This document shows positions 7,953 to 19,141 of a DNA stretch of 64,000 nucleotides, in pieces (the stretch's first letter is position 1; the number at the start of each line of letters is the position of its first letter). The DNA comes from Siphonobacter aquaeclarae (GTDB lineage Bacteria; Bacteroidota; Bacteroidia; Cytophagales; Spirosomataceae): the NCBI RefSeq assembly GCF_900103285.1, contig NZ_FNGS01000004.1, forward strand, positions 415,960 through 479,959, read 5' to 3'. The notes beneath the pieces were generated by a model, which searched no databases, was not told the DNA's origin, and saw only the letters and a program-made list of their open reading frames with translations. The translations under genes were made by a program, and so were the position numbers.

Positions 7953-8816
7953 ATGCTAAACGAAGAAAGGACTGGAATTCCCGGATTGAATGAAGTGGAC
8001 CTTCGACTGAAGGGTTTTAAAGTTCATGCCCTTCCGGAATCAACAGAAATCCCGGTCAAAGCCGGGCGGCGCGACTTTTACAAAATGGGTTTGGTCCATG
8101 GCGACATGACCATTAACTATGGCGGCCAGCTACTGGACATCAAAGGCACTGCGCTCTTTTTCGTCAACCCGCAGGTACCGCACGCGCTGGTCCGCCGTAT
8201 CAACCGTACCAGTGGTTACGCATGTATCTTTACCGAAACCTTCCTCAATGGGCGGGACTTACAGGACTCCCCGCTTTTCAAAGTCGGCGAAAATCCGGTT
8301 GTAACGCTGAATGCAGAACAAGCCGCATTTATGACCGGTCTTTTTAAGAAAATGTTGTCCGTTTACGACGGCGACTACCTTTATAAAGGCGATCTGATCA
8401 AAAACTACATTGCGCTCATCATCCACGAGGCCCTTCGAATACAGCCTGCGCAGCATGTCTCTACCTTTAGAAATGGCGAAAGCCGCATTTCACACCAATT
8501 CACTGACCTTCTCGAAAAGCAGTTTCCGATAGAGCGCAGCGACGAACCGCTCGGCTTGCGCAGTCCGCAGGACTATGCCAGACATTTAAATGTACATGTC
8601 AATTACCTGAATCGGTCAGTCAGGGAAACGACGGGCAAAACCACTTCGGCGCATATATCTGCACGGATTATTGCCGAGGCAAAAGCACTGTTGCTACACA
8701 GTGATTGGGCCGTCGCCGAGATCGCTTACGCGCTTGGGTTTGAATACCCTGCCTACTTTAATAACTATTTTAAACGCCTGACTGGCAGCACGCCGAACAC
8801 ATTCCGGAAGGTTTGA
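7953..8816 (+). CDS. AraC-family transcriptional regulator
   Basis: A 287-residue regulator with an N-terminal cupin-like sensing half (residues about 15-160, with a [10 protein letters not shown] segment) and a C-terminal double helix-turn-helix (about 190-285) carrying [21 protein letters not shown] and the closing [10 protein letters not shown] motif. It acts in the cytoplasm on DNA; the inducer is unknown. It stands 85 bases before an NAD-dependent epimerase gene on the same strand, which it may control. The -7 box just before the ATG supports this start. Confidence 0.9.
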   Translation: MLNEERTGIPGLNEVDLRLKGFKVHALPESTEIPVKAGRRDFYKMGLVHGDMTINYGGQLLDIKGTALFFVNPQVPHALVRRINRTSGYACIFTETFLNGRDLQDSPLFKVGENPVVTLNAEQAAFMTGLFKKMLSVYDGDYLYKGDLIKNYIALIIHEALRIQPAQHVSTFRNGESRISHQFTDLLEKQFPIERSDEPLGLRSPQDYARHLNVHVNYLNRSVRETTGKTTSAHISARIIAEAKALLLHSDWAVAEIAYALGFEYPAYFNNYFKRLTGSTPNTFRKV

Positions 8817-8843
8817 AAATCATAGTTATTGGTTTGATATTGA

Positions 8844-8875
8844 TTGGCTGTCCGCCCAGCTGCGGCCTAGTTTTG
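8844..8875 (+). promoter_or_regulatory. Candidate promoter of the SDR gene
   Basis: TTGG at 8844-8847 and TAGTTTTG at 8868-8875, 20 bases apart, fit the Bacteroidota -33/-7 pattern; the ATG is 27 bases further on. Confidence 0.45.
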
Positions 8876-8901
8876 CCTTATCATTATTAAATCACTCGAC
8901 A

Positions 8902-9762
8902 ATGAAAATTTTAGTAACAGGAGCAACAGGAAAAATAGGCAGCCGTTTAGTTCCTCGCCTGATAGCCAAAGGCTTTGATGTATCGATATTGGTCAGGGAC
9001 GTGACAAAGGCCCGCGATCTGATAGAAGTTGGCGCGACACCCATAACCGGCGACCTATTCGAACCAGCCACCTTGCCGGCGGCCGTTTCCGGTATGGATG
9101 CCGTGGTCCACCTTGCCGCGCTCTTCCGGACCTTTACGGATAACGAAGGTATCATCAAAACCAACCGCGAGGGAAGTATCGCATTAGCGCAGGCTGCACA
9201 CCAAGCCGGTGTCAAACGATTTATTTTTACCAGCACCTCCAATGTATACGGTTCGGGTTACCACCGCCCGGCAAAAGAAGACGAACAGGTTGATATCAAC
9301 GATCCACGTCCTTACTCGTCCAGCAAGATCGCCGCAGAAAGGGAATTGATCGGGATGCAGCAAAACCAGGGGTTGGACGTCCGTATCTTGCGCCTCGGCT
9401 TCGTTTACGGGGATAAAGACCCGCACATCGCCGAAATTATCCCATATATTAAAAAGCTGAACATGCATTCAGGGTCGCGCATGCATATGGTACATCACCT
9501 GGATGTTGCGCAGGCGCTGGTACTGCTGCTCACCACCGAAGGGTTGGACGGAGAGATCTTCAACCTAGCCGACGATGCACCGATCACGTTGTACGAACTG
9601 GCTGATTCTGTCGGAAAAGCAGCAGATACCTTTGATGGAATAGAAGGCCCCCTTAACGACCCCTTCCAGGGTGTTCAGGATATTTCCAAACTCCGAAGGA
9701 AAACCGGCTTCCGGCCATTGGTGCCAAGCTATTATGTGGCCCGCGATCTTGATATTTTGTAG
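8902..9762 (+). CDS. NAD(P)-dependent epimerase/dehydratase (extended SDR)
   Basis: A 286-residue Rossmann-fold enzyme with the nucleotide motif GATGKIG (residues 7-13), a catalytic STS segment near 111-113 and the YxxxK pair Tyr138/Lys142. These are hallmarks of extended short-chain dehydrogenases that act on nucleotide sugars or related carbonyl substrates. The substrate is not determinable. It has its own candidate promoter and follows an AraC regulator, suggesting inducible expression. A hairpin terminator shared with the convergent OmpA gene lies downstream. Confidence 0.88.
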   Translation: MKILVTGATGKIGSRLVPRLIAKGFDVSILVRDVTKARDLIEVGATPITGDLFEPATLPAAVSGMDAVVHLAALFRTFTDNEGIIKTNREGSIALAQAAHQAGVKRFIFTSTSNVYGSGYHRPAKEDEQVDINDPRPYSSSKIAAERELIGMQQNQGLDVRILRLGFVYGDKDPHIAEIIPYIKKLNMHSGSRMHMVHHLDVAQALVLLLTTEGLDGEIFNLADDAPITLYELADSVGKAADTFDGIEGPLNDPFQGVQDISKLRRKTGFRPLVPSYYVARDLDIL

Positions 9763-9815
9763 CCATTCAGTATGATCGTGGTGGTGGTGTGAAGGAGAAA
9801 TAGATTTTCAGGCAA

Positions 9816-9863
9816 AAAGAAGGGGGGCTGTCGCGGTACCGACAGCTCCCCCCTTTCTTTTTA
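9816..9863. terminator. Bidirectional terminator between SDR and OmpA genes
   Basis: A GC-rich hairpin with CTGTCG/CGACAG at its core, extended by G6/C6 and flanked by A-rich and T-rich sides. It serves the convergent genes on both strands. Confidence 0.75.
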
Positions 9864-9968
9864 TCGCAAATTGAACGGTCCGGGTTTGTGATTATAACCT
9901 CTTTACGCTGACAATCACCGGCGACCTCTCCCGTCGGGTACCCCATGCCCTCTGCCCCATGCCCCCTG

Positions 9969-11219
9969 CTATTTCTTCACCACCACCATCTCCACCCGCC
10001 GGTTCAGCCGGCGTTCCTGCTGGCTGCGGCCGGTCGTCAGCGGAACCGTGTCTCCGAAGCCCTTCGTCTGCACGCGGGCCGCTTCAATGCCGTTGGAGAT
10101 CAGGTAGCGCTTGACGGCTACTACCCGCTCGATCGACAGTTCCATGTTCTTCTCCGGATCGCCGATGGCGTCGGTATGTCCTTCAAGGCGGATTTCGACG
10201 GTAGGATTATTCTTCAGCCAGCTGACTACCTGATCGAGGTCGACGCGTGATTCCGGCAGCAGATCGGCCTTACCCGTTTCGAACAGGATATTCTTGAGTT
10301 CTATCTTGTTTCCTACTTCCGGTTTGAGGTCTTCGATCTTCGGCGCTTCAACCGGTTTGGGTTCTTCTGCCGGCGGGGCGACGGGCGGAGCGGGTTTTTC
10401 AACCGGTTTCAGCAGAAAATCCTGATCAATGTCCTTTTCTTTCGCGTCGACAGTCGCGGAGGCCGCTTCATATCCCGGTACATGCACAGATACCTGATAT
10501 TTGCCGGCGCGAAGATTTTTGCGGAATACGCCTGTTCCCGCAATGGTCCGGACGGTATCTGCTTTTGCACCCTCCTTCCGCACGGCTACTTTCGCCTGCA
10601 GCGGTTCTTTGGTAACGGCGTCGAGTATCTGTCCGCTCAGGAGTACTGTCAGCGGTGGCGGCGTAGCGGCAGGTTTTTCGACCGGTTTGGTAGCCGGAGC
10701 CTTGGGTACAGCCGGTGTTTTCAGGTTTTTCTTCTTTTTCGGAGCCGGATTTTTGATGTGGACGTTGAAAAAATTCCAGCAGGTCCAGCGGTTTCCGCTC
10801 CGGCATTCGCGCAGGTCAAATACTTCCAGGCCGGGTTCCAGGCGCTCGTAGTAAACCCGGAAATTCACCACGTCTCCCGGCTGAACGATCCGGTAGTTCG
10901 GGCGGGTCGGTATCCCTTCCGTCCGCACAAAAGCAAAAGAATACAGGCGGCCGTAAGCATTGGCCTGGAGCTCGCTCATCGGGTCGATGCCGATGCTTTC
11001 TTCCACGCTTTCAAACAGGTTTCTCTTCCGGTCTTTCAGCGAAGGCACCGGCGCTTCGAACCGCATGTGGAGAATGGTAAAGTCTTTGGTCAGCTCTACC
11101 CGGGTGATGATCACATCCGATTCGGGAGCTTCTTCCACTCTCGGTTTCACAGTGACCTGGGCCAGGGAAATCCCCGTCCAGAAAAGAAATACGTACGCTA
11201 AGAACAATCGCTTTTTCAT
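9969..11219 (-). CDS. OmpA-family outer-membrane/peptidoglycan-linking protein
   Basis: A 416-residue protein with a signal peptide (cleavage after ISLAQ), an N-terminal domain of unknown type (about 25-165), a lysine/proline/alanine-rich linker, a carboxypeptidase-regulatory-like or PEGA-like beta domain (about 200-275), a second proline-rich linker and a C-terminal OmpA domain (about 304-416). The last contains EGHTDAIG and a closing RRLNRRVEM motif, both typical of peptidoglycan-binding OmpA domains. It probably tethers the envelope to murein. It is monocistronic and convergent with the SDR gene. Confidence 0.9.
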   Translation of the reverse strand: MKKRLFLAYVFLFWTGISLAQVTVKPRVEEAPESDVIITRVELTKDFTILHMRFEAPVPSLKDRKRNLFESVEESIGIDPMSELQANAYGRLYSFAFVRTEGIPTRPNYRIVQPGDVVNFRVYYERLEPGLEVFDLRECRSGNRWTCWNFFNVHIKNPAPKKKKNLKTPAVPKAPATKPVEKPAATPPPLTVLLSGQILDAVTKEPLQAKVAVRKEGAKADTVRTIAGTGVFRKNLRAGKYQVSVHVPGYEAASATVDAKEKDIDQDFLLKPVEKPAPPVAPPAEEPKPVEAPKIEDLKPEVGNKIELKNILFETGKADLLPESRVDLDQVVSWLKNNPTVEIRLEGHTDAIGDPEKNMELSIERVVAVKRYLISNGIEAARVQTKGFGDTVPLTTGRSQQERRLNRRVEMVVVKK

Positions 11220-11321
11220 GGTAATGGAATACGGCTGGTCCGTCCACTCCTGTCAACGACAAAAGGCGCGGAACTTATCCGGCGAAAGTTAACAAAATAT
11301 CAGGTGGTGAATCAAGCCACG

Positions 11322-11357
11322 AAAAAAGCCCTGCCAGGAGAACCTGACAGGGCTTTT
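11322..11357 (-). terminator. Terminator of the atpD-atpC operon
   Basis: AAAAGCCCTG pairs with CAGGGCTTTT, extended inward by CAGG/CCTG around an AGAA loop. The T run on the minus strand is at its left side, 20 bases past the atpC stop. Confidence 0.85.
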
Positions 11358-11376
11358 CAAGACCAAGAGATACCCG

Positions 11377-11619
11377 TTAAAGAATGGCTTCCGCCAGCAC
11401 GAGTACCTTATTGTTGAGGACTTCCACGACGCCACCGTCGACAGTAAAGGTCTGCTGTCCTTCCTTGCCATCGACGACCACCTCGCCCTTCCCGATCGTA
11501 CTGACCAGCGGGGCGTGGTTGTTCAGAATCTGGAAAGCACCCTGCGTCCCCGGAAACGAAGCAGCGGATGCCTCGCCAGCGAAGACTTTTTTATCGGGGG
11601 TGATGATTTCGATGAACAT
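11377..11619 (-). CDS. atpC: ATP synthase F1 subunit epsilon (short form)
   Basis: An 80-residue subunit of the F1 central stalk, inner face of the cytoplasmic membrane. It contains the N-terminal beta-sandwich only (ITPDKKVF at the start, FQILNNHAPLVS in the middle, LVLAEAIL at the end); the C-terminal helical domain of longer bacterial forms (about 135 residues) is absent, as is usual in Bacteroidota. It follows atpD, separated by a repeat element whose left arm ends within three bases of the ATG. No normal Shine-Dalgarno sequence is therefore visible. Confidence 0.93.
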   Translation of the reverse strand: MFIEIITPDKKVFAGEASAASFPGTQGAFQILNNHAPLVSTIGKGEVVVDGKEGQQTFTVDGGVVEVLNNKVLVLAEAIL

Positions 11620-11622
11620 AGT

Positions 11623-11704
11623 AGAGTTTGGAGTTTAGAGTTTGGAGTTTAGAGTTCGGAGCTCCAGGTTTCCCGGCAAACTCTAAACCCTAAACCCTAA
11701 ACTC
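11623..11704. repeat. Family A word-repeat hairpin in the atpD-atpC gap
   Basis: Left arm 11623-11659 is built of GAGTTTGGAGTTTAGA words. Right arm 11677-11704 is built of the inverted words (AAACTCTAAACCC). About 17 bases separate them. It lies inside an operon and fills the whole gap between the two ATP synthase genes. The same family occurs at 20766-20850. Confidence 0.75.
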
Positions 11705-11710
11705 AAAAAC

Positions 11711-14251
<2,541 letters not shown>

Positions 14252-14266
14252 ACGGGGGAAAAGGGC

Positions 14267-14274
14267 TATATTTG
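14267..14274 (+). promoter_or_regulatory. Candidate -7 box (TATATTTG) before the aminotransferase gene
   Basis: Exact TAnnTTTG match 16 bases after the folP stop. A transcript from here would carry the family C hairpin in its 5' leader. No -33 box seen. Confidence 0.3.
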
Positions 14275-14419
14275 GAGCTGTAGGCGGTAAGCTACAGGCT
14301 TTAGGCAGTGAGCTGCCGGTAAAACATGGCTTGCGTTTTTCTTGTATTTTGCTTCTGTTTTATGGATGTTCCGAATGTGATGCGTCCGCTTAAAGCTTAC
14401 AGCATAAAGCTTAACGCCC
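14275..14419. repeat. Family C word-repeat hairpin between folP and the aminotransferase
   Basis: Left arm about 14275-14318 (AGCTGTAGGCGGTAAGC words) and right arm about 14388-14419 (GCTTAAAGCTTACAGC words) are inverted relative to each other around a 70-base unrelated core. The same family occurs at 54480-54563 and 59578-59693. Confidence 0.65.
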
Positions 14420-14447
14420 AAAAGCCCCAATCATCCCTCTCAATCCA

Positions 14448-15260
14448 ATGGCATCCACTTTTTTCCTCAACGGGGATTTTTTACCGGAAGAGCAGGCCAG
14501 GCTCGGCGTCAACGACCTGGGCCTGCTGCGCGCGTTTGGTATTTTTGATTTTTTCCGGGCAACAGACGGGCAGCCGGTCTTTCAGGAAGACCACCTGGAC
14601 CGGTTCGAGCGCTCCGCTCAGCTCATGGGTCTTGCCCTGCCGGAAAGCCGGGAACGTCTCCGCGAAATCATCGCCGAGCTCATCCGCCTCAACCCCCATC
14701 CCCTGCTGGGACTTAAGCTGGTCCTGACCGGCGGATATTCTCCCGACGGATTTGCCCCTGCCGACCCCAATTTCTTCGTCATCGCCAAACCGTTCGAGTT
14801 CAAAAACCCGGACGTGGGCCTGCATTTCATGAGTGTGGATCACCAGCGGCAACTGGCCGAGGTGAAATCGCTCGACTACCTCCTTCCGATCTACCTCCTC
14901 CGGAAACAGCGTGAAATCGGCGCTGACGACGTACTGTATTACAAGGACGGCCTCGTTACGGAGTCTTCCCGGTCCAATATTTTCATTGTCAAAGACGACA
15001 AAGTCATCACGCCGGCCTCCGGCATGCTGAAGGGAATTACCCGCAAACACATCCTTGCATTTGCCGGCGGGCAGTTTGAGGTAGAAGAGCGGGATGTGAC
15101 CCTCGCCGAAACCCTGGCAGCCGATGAGCTTTTCACGACGGGCTCGACGAAACGCATCGTGCCTGTCACCCGGGTCGACAACCGCCCGATCGGCACGGGT
15201 ACACCCGGCCCCGTCACCCGCAAACTCTACGAACTGTTCCTGAATTACGAAAAACGTTGA
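14448..15260 (+). CDS. Class IV (PLP-dependent) aminotransferase, candidate 4-amino-4-deoxychorismate lyase
   Basis: A 270-residue fold-type IV PLP enzyme. The Schiff-base lysine is Lys140 in the VKSLDYL motif, and the TESSRSNIF phosphate-binding segment (171-179) is also typical. The family includes branched-chain and D-amino-acid aminotransferases and aminodeoxychorismate lyase (PabC); sequence alone does not decide. The folP gene directly upstream favours PabC, but the DUF-like M15 peptidase downstream would fit D-amino-acid metabolism. Its TGA stop overlaps the TTG start of the peptidase gene. Confidence 0.8.
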   Translation: MASTFFLNGDFLPEEQARLGVNDLGLLRAFGIFDFFRATDGQPVFQEDHLDRFERSAQLMGLALPESRERLREIIAELIRLNPHPLLGLKLVLTGGYSPDGFAPADPNFFVIAKPFEFKNPDVGLHFMSVDHQRQLAEVKSLDYLLPIYLLRKQREIGADDVLYYKDGLVTESSRSNIFIVKDDKVITPASGMLKGITRKHILAFAGGQFEVEERDVTLAETLAADELFTTGSTKRIVPVTRVDNRPIGTGTPGPVTRKLYELFLNYEKR

Positions 15261-16285
15261 AACAACTCCTCTTCGGATGGGCGCTGACGCTCCTGCTGGC
15301 GGGCCAGGTATCCGCTCAGGCTCCGGCGTGGGAGTCCCTCCGCTGCGACAGTACCCGGAAAGTCGGTACGCTGGATGTATATGACCTTGTACTGCCGGTC
15401 TACCGGACGGATACCCTGCGGGAACTCGCGGCTACTGCAAAGAGAGTATGGGCGTTTGTCACCCGCGCGGACGGCCAGGTACTCTCTCTCGGCAGCTACG
15501 ACCGGCGCGATTCACTCCGGCCTTCTTCCGGCGTTGACGCCCTGCAAAAACGCGCCTACCTCTCCGCCCTCGTCGAAGATCCGACGGTCCTCTACAACCG
15601 GTGGGCCTGGCTCCTCGATACCACCCGGCAGGTATTTCTGACGCGGCGGGACGCGCTCGTCGACTCCATGCGACTGCGCATGCCCAACTACGAAGTCCGG
15701 GTGATCTCCGATCTCCGGAGCGCGGAATTACAGAACCGCCTCCTCGGTCGCGGCAGAAGCATGGCGCCGGTGTCGTTTCACCAATTGGGACTGGCTGCCG
15801 ACCTGGGGATCTTCCGGCGCGGGCGCCTCGTCCGCAATACCGGTCCGTATGACCTCATTGGCGAACTCGCGCCGCATTGGAACCTGTACTGGGGCGGAAA
15901 TTTTGTCGGATTCATCGATCCTCCTCATTTTCAGTACCATTACAACGCGGCTGCTTTCCTGAGGCAGTTTCCGGCGCTGCGATTCGAGTTTGAGCCGTTT
16001 TACGAGTATTACCTCCGGCGCGTGCGGCAGAAGATCGAAGCCGGAAAAGAAACCGACGTGGAAGATACCAAAGCGCTTCTCGTCGTCCTGAACGAATTCC
16101 GGACGCAAATGCCCTGCCCCTGTCTGGTGCGCGCCGCCGCTCAGGCCGGACCCAATGTATACCTTCCCTCAGGTACGATAACCGAACAGGATCTCGTTCT
16201 GGCCGGAAATCTGCAAACCCAGACCCTCTCCGTCTGGCTGGGTAACAATTTAATAATCTCCTATCGTTTAGGAATCTGGCATTGA
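15257..16285 (+). CDS. M15-family peptidase-like secreted protein
   Basis: A 342-residue protein with a clear signal peptide (ending VSAQ at about 21), exported to the periplasm. The central region carries the zinc-site pattern of M15 DD-/LD-peptidases that cut peptidoglycan stem peptides: His175 in SFHQLG, Asp182 in AADLG and His224 in DPPHFQ, with an HWNLYWGG segment between. The start is TTG at 15257, chosen because the signal peptide begins there; it overlaps the previous gene by four bases. The C-terminal 100 residues match nothing I recognise. Confidence 0.8.
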   Translation: MKQLLFGWALTLLLAGQVSAQAPAWESLRCDSTRKVGTLDVYDLVLPVYRTDTLRELAATAKRVWAFVTRADGQVLSLGSYDRRDSLRPSSGVDALQKRAYLSALVEDPTVLYNRWAWLLDTTRQVFLTRRDALVDSMRLRMPNYEVRVISDLRSAELQNRLLGRGRSMAPVSFHQLGLAADLGIFRRGRLVRNTGPYDLIGELAPHWNLYWGGNFVGFIDPPHFQYHYNAAAFLRQFPALRFEFEPFYEYYLRRVRQKIEAGKETDVEDTKALLVVLNEFRTQMPCPCLVRAAAQAGPNVYLPSGTITEQDLVLAGNLQTQTLSVWLGNNLIISYRLGIWH

Positions 16286-16413
16286 CGTATCAATTATTTC
16301 AAAAATCTCTCTACTTTGGCAGCCGATTCGCCCGTAATAGTTCCCAGCAATGGGAGCCTTTCGGGGGAGTAAAGTAGTATTTTCTAACTATCAACCTAAA
16401 ACCCAATCATCTC

Positions 16414-16887
16414 ATGGGACTGATTTCATTCATGAAGGGTGTCGGCGAAAAGCTGTTCGGCAACAAGGAAGAAGAAGCTAAAGTAGCAGCCGCTAAGCCG
16501 GAAGAAGTAGAACCCCTCCGTGCAAGTGCCCTGCTTCAGAAAGTAAAATCACTCGGCCTGGCATACCAGACCCTGACAGTGAAAACGGCCGGCTCAACGG
16601 TCGTACTCGAAGGTCAGGTCGAAAACCAGGAAGACGCCGAGAAGATCGCTCTCGCCGTTGGTAACGTAGAAGGCGTGGATCAGGTAGACAACCGCCTTCA
16701 GGTTGCTGCTCCCAAGCCGGAAGCGCAGTATCACACCGTCGAAAAGGGTGATACCCTGTCCAAAATTGCCCAGACTTATTATGGCGATATGATGAAGTAC
16801 CCCGTGATTTTCGAAGCCAACAAACCGATGCTCACCAACCCGGATCTGATTTACCCGGGTCAGGTGCTCCGGATCCCGGCGCTCTGA
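16414..16887 (+). CDS. BON and LysM domain protein (Kbp/YgaU-like)
   Basis: A 157-residue protein with no signal peptide, a BON domain (about 38-95, with VVLEGQVENQEDAEKI) and a C-terminal LysM domain (about 107-156, HTVEKGDTLSKIA to YPGQVLRIP). Size and domain order match E. coli Kbp (YgaU), a cytoplasmic potassium-binding protein of 149 residues. The N-terminus (MGLISFMKGVGEKLF) is also like that family. Single gene with its own terminator. Confidence 0.9.
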   Translation: MGLISFMKGVGEKLFGNKEEEAKVAAAKPEEVEPLRASALLQKVKSLGLAYQTLTVKTAGSTVVLEGQVENQEDAEKIALAVGNVEGVDQVDNRLQVAAPKPEAQYHTVEKGDTLSKIAQTYYGDMMKYPVIFEANKPMLTNPDLIYPGQVLRIPAL

Positions 16888-16906
16888 TAGCGGAATACCT
16901 TTTCAG

Positions 16907-16944
16907 AAAAAAGTCTCTTTCGGTTCCGGAAGAGACTTTTTTTT
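16907..16944 (+). terminator. Terminator of the LysM/BON gene
   Basis: AAAAAAGTCTCTT-CGG pairs with CCG-AAGAGACTTTTTT with one T-G wobble around a TT loop, followed by more T. Confidence 0.9.
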
Positions 16945-17052
16945 ACGTCTGGCTGCCGCCAATCAACTGTTTCCGTTTTGACGATCAGAGGGAAACGGGC
17001 GTATATTTCACTCTCCGTCGGACCTTTCGGACAGTCGATAGCCGAAAGCTGA

Positions 17053-18240
17053 ATGCCGGCAGCCGTTCCGAAACCGCGTCGCCTAGTGAGATCAGTCAAA
17101 GATTATGTCAACCTCGGCCATAACAAGGTCGAAAACCACCTCAAGACCCAGCAAAGCGAGCTGAAGGAGGAGCTGAAACCCACCGATACCGTCACCTACC
17201 GGATCGGGCAGTTTCTGTGGACCAATTTCTTCGGTTTCGTTTACCACTATGTAAAAAGCCGCTTCGGGCGACGGCACCCCTACTCGGCCTATCCGAAACA
17301 GGATGATTCAGGCGTGTACCGCATTCCGCCCGTGGCGTCGTTTGCTCTTCTGTCTGACTGGGCCTCCGATACCGAAGAGTCCGATAAAGTCGGCCGTCTG
17401 GCAGCCCGGTATGAGCCGGATTACAGCATTCACCTGGGCGACGTCTACTTTGTCGGCACACAAAAAGAAGTCGCAGCCAACTTTCTGATTCCGGAGGCTT
17501 CGTGGCCCTGGGGCCGCTGCGGCAGCCTGGCGCTGTCGGGCAACCACGAGATGTATTCCAACGGAAGGGCTTTTTTCGAAACGCTGCTTCCGAAAATGTG
17601 GATTGAGCAGAGTGGCATCCGGGTCGTACAGAAAGCCGGATTTTTCTGTCTGGAAAACGACTATTGGCGGGTAGTCGGGCTGGATACGGGCTATACTTCG
17701 GTCCGGAATCCGGTGATGGAAATTCTCCGTCCGCCGGACTGCCGCCTGAAAGACGCACAGCTGCACTGGCTACGTGACCAGGTCCGGCTGGGCAATCCGG
17801 AAGACCGCCGCGGACTGCTTTTCCTCAGCCACCACCCTCCTTTCTCGGTTTTCCGGGAAGCTTTTCCGGAGCCTGCCCGGCAGTTGGTCAGCCTTCTCGG
17901 CGCTGCCAAACGGCCCGCCGCCTGGATATGGGGGCACGAACACCGGCTGATTGTGTATTCCGGGCAGCCGCTCAGCGGTGAATGGCCGGTTCACGGTCGC
18001 TGCATCGGGCACGGAGGTATGCCGGTGGAGCTCGACGAGCCTGCGGATATTTCACCGATTGTTTTCCGGGACGACCGCATTCGTACCCGCCTGAAACGTA
18101 AAAACCTCGGATACAACGGCTTCGCCTATCTCCGGCTGGATGGCCCCGAAGCCCTCATTCAATATGTTGACCTGGATAATACCCTTGTGTACCAGGAAGT
18201 ACTGCGGATTGAGGAGGGAGCGGTAGTAGTAGAGGGATAG
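17053..18240 (+). CDS. Metallophosphoesterase
   Basis: A 395-residue calcineurin-like phosphoesterase without a signal peptide. Motifs in order: SDWASD (Asp102), LGD (Asp130), GNHE (Asn164-His165), SHHP (His260) and GHEH (His295/His297), all at the expected spacing. The first motif is normally DxH; here the histidine place is Ala104, which should weaken one of the two metal sites unless another residue serves. The substrate is unknown. It is followed by an AraC regulator on the same strand. Confidence 0.88.
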   Translation: MPAAVPKPRRLVRSVKDYVNLGHNKVENHLKTQQSELKEELKPTDTVTYRIGQFLWTNFFGFVYHYVKSRFGRRHPYSAYPKQDDSGVYRIPPVASFALLSDWASDTEESDKVGRLAARYEPDYSIHLGDVYFVGTQKEVAANFLIPEASWPWGRCGSLALSGNHEMYSNGRAFFETLLPKMWIEQSGIRVVQKAGFFCLENDYWRVVGLDTGYTSVRNPVMEILRPPDCRLKDAQLHWLRDQVRLGNPEDRRGLLFLSHHPPFSVFREAFPEPARQLVSLLGAAKRPAAWIWGHEHRLIVYSGQPLSGEWPVHGRCIGHGGMPVELDEPADISPIVFRDDRIRTRLKRKNLGYNGFAYLRLDGPEALIQYVDLDNTLVYQEVLRIEEGAVVVEG

Positions 18241-18282
18241 AGGAAGCGTTTTCGGGAGGTATTCGTTTTCAACATAATCGGG

Positions 18283-19098
18283 ATGAAGCTGCTTACGACC
18301 GGTCAGTTTTTCGGTATGACCAACCAATCGCTGCAACTGGGGGGCCTGAACCTCACGGACACGGAGTATACCCATCCGAAGGTCGACTGGCACTACCACG
18401 AAAATGCCTATTTCACCTTTATTCTTCAGGGACGGGTGTTGGAAGGCAACCGGAAAGAACGCTACCACTGCACGGCCGGCGATCTGCTGTTTCACCACTG
18501 GCAGGAACCGCATTACAACCTGAAACCCAAAGGGTTTACGCGTGGCTTTCACGTTGAACTGAAACCGGAATGGGTCGCGGAATATGACCTTGCTGCCAGT
18601 TTGCCGGAGGGCAGTATCCGCTTCAGACACCCTGCCGTCAAATTGCTGATGTACCGCATCTTCGCCGCGACGAAAGCGAAAGGAACGCTCGCCGCTGCGG
18701 AGGTAGACAGTCTGCTGCTGGAACTGTTCGCTACGGCTTCCGGAAAAGCAGGGATCAGTACCCGTACAGTGCCGCAATGGGTACATCTGCTCGAAGAATT
18801 TCTTCAGGAAGATCCTGACAGTCATCTGCTTAGCCTCTCGCAACTGGCGAGGCAGGCCGACGTCCATCCTGTTCATTTATCGCGCGCTTTTCCGGCCTAT
18901 TTTCAGTGTACGCTCGGCGACTACCTCCGGCTGCTGAAGGTACAGCGGGCTTCCGGTCTTCTGGCAGACCCGAACCACTCGCTCGCGGCGATTGCAGCCG
19001 ACTGCGGTTTTGCGGACCAGAGTCATTTCATCCGTACCTTCCGCCGCCACCAGCATACTACGCCTTACGCCTTTCGGAAATTACTGGGAGGATGTTAA
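18283..19098 (+). CDS. AraC-family transcriptional regulator
   Basis: A 271-residue regulator. The N-terminal half is a cupin-like domain (DWHYHENAYFTFILQG at 36-51, then a histidine-rich second strand pair). The C-terminal half (about 170-268) has the two AraC helix-turn-helix motifs, with the LAAIAADCGFADQSHFIRTF signature and a closing TPYAFRK. The nearest candidate target is the serine hydrolase gene that starts 43 bases downstream. Inducer unknown. Confidence 0.9.
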   Translation: MKLLTTGQFFGMTNQSLQLGGLNLTDTEYTHPKVDWHYHENAYFTFILQGRVLEGNRKERYHCTAGDLLFHHWQEPHYNLKPKGFTRGFHVELKPEWVAEYDLAASLPEGSIRFRHPAVKLLMYRIFAATKAKGTLAAAEVDSLLLELFATASGKAGISTRTVPQWVHLLEEFLQEDPDSHLLSLSQLARQADVHPVHLSRAFPAYFQCTLGDYLRLLKVQRASGLLADPNHSLAAIAADCGFADQSHFIRTFRRHQHTTPYAFRKLLGGC

Positions 19099-19141
19099 CA
19101 GCGTTCTATTTTCCGTCATTCCTTGTCGCCAGGTTTGCAGT

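Noticed and set aside
7594-7959. A 121-residue open frame before the AraC gene
   Set aside because: No domain, odd composition, overlaps the AraC start and promoter, and shows no ribosome binding site; treated as non-coding.
11677-11704. Plant-telomere-like repeat (CCCTAAA) at 11677-11704 and 20817-20850
   Set aside because: Only two or three degenerate units, each inside an inverted repeat in a bacterial intergenic region; contamination or telomere origin is not supported.
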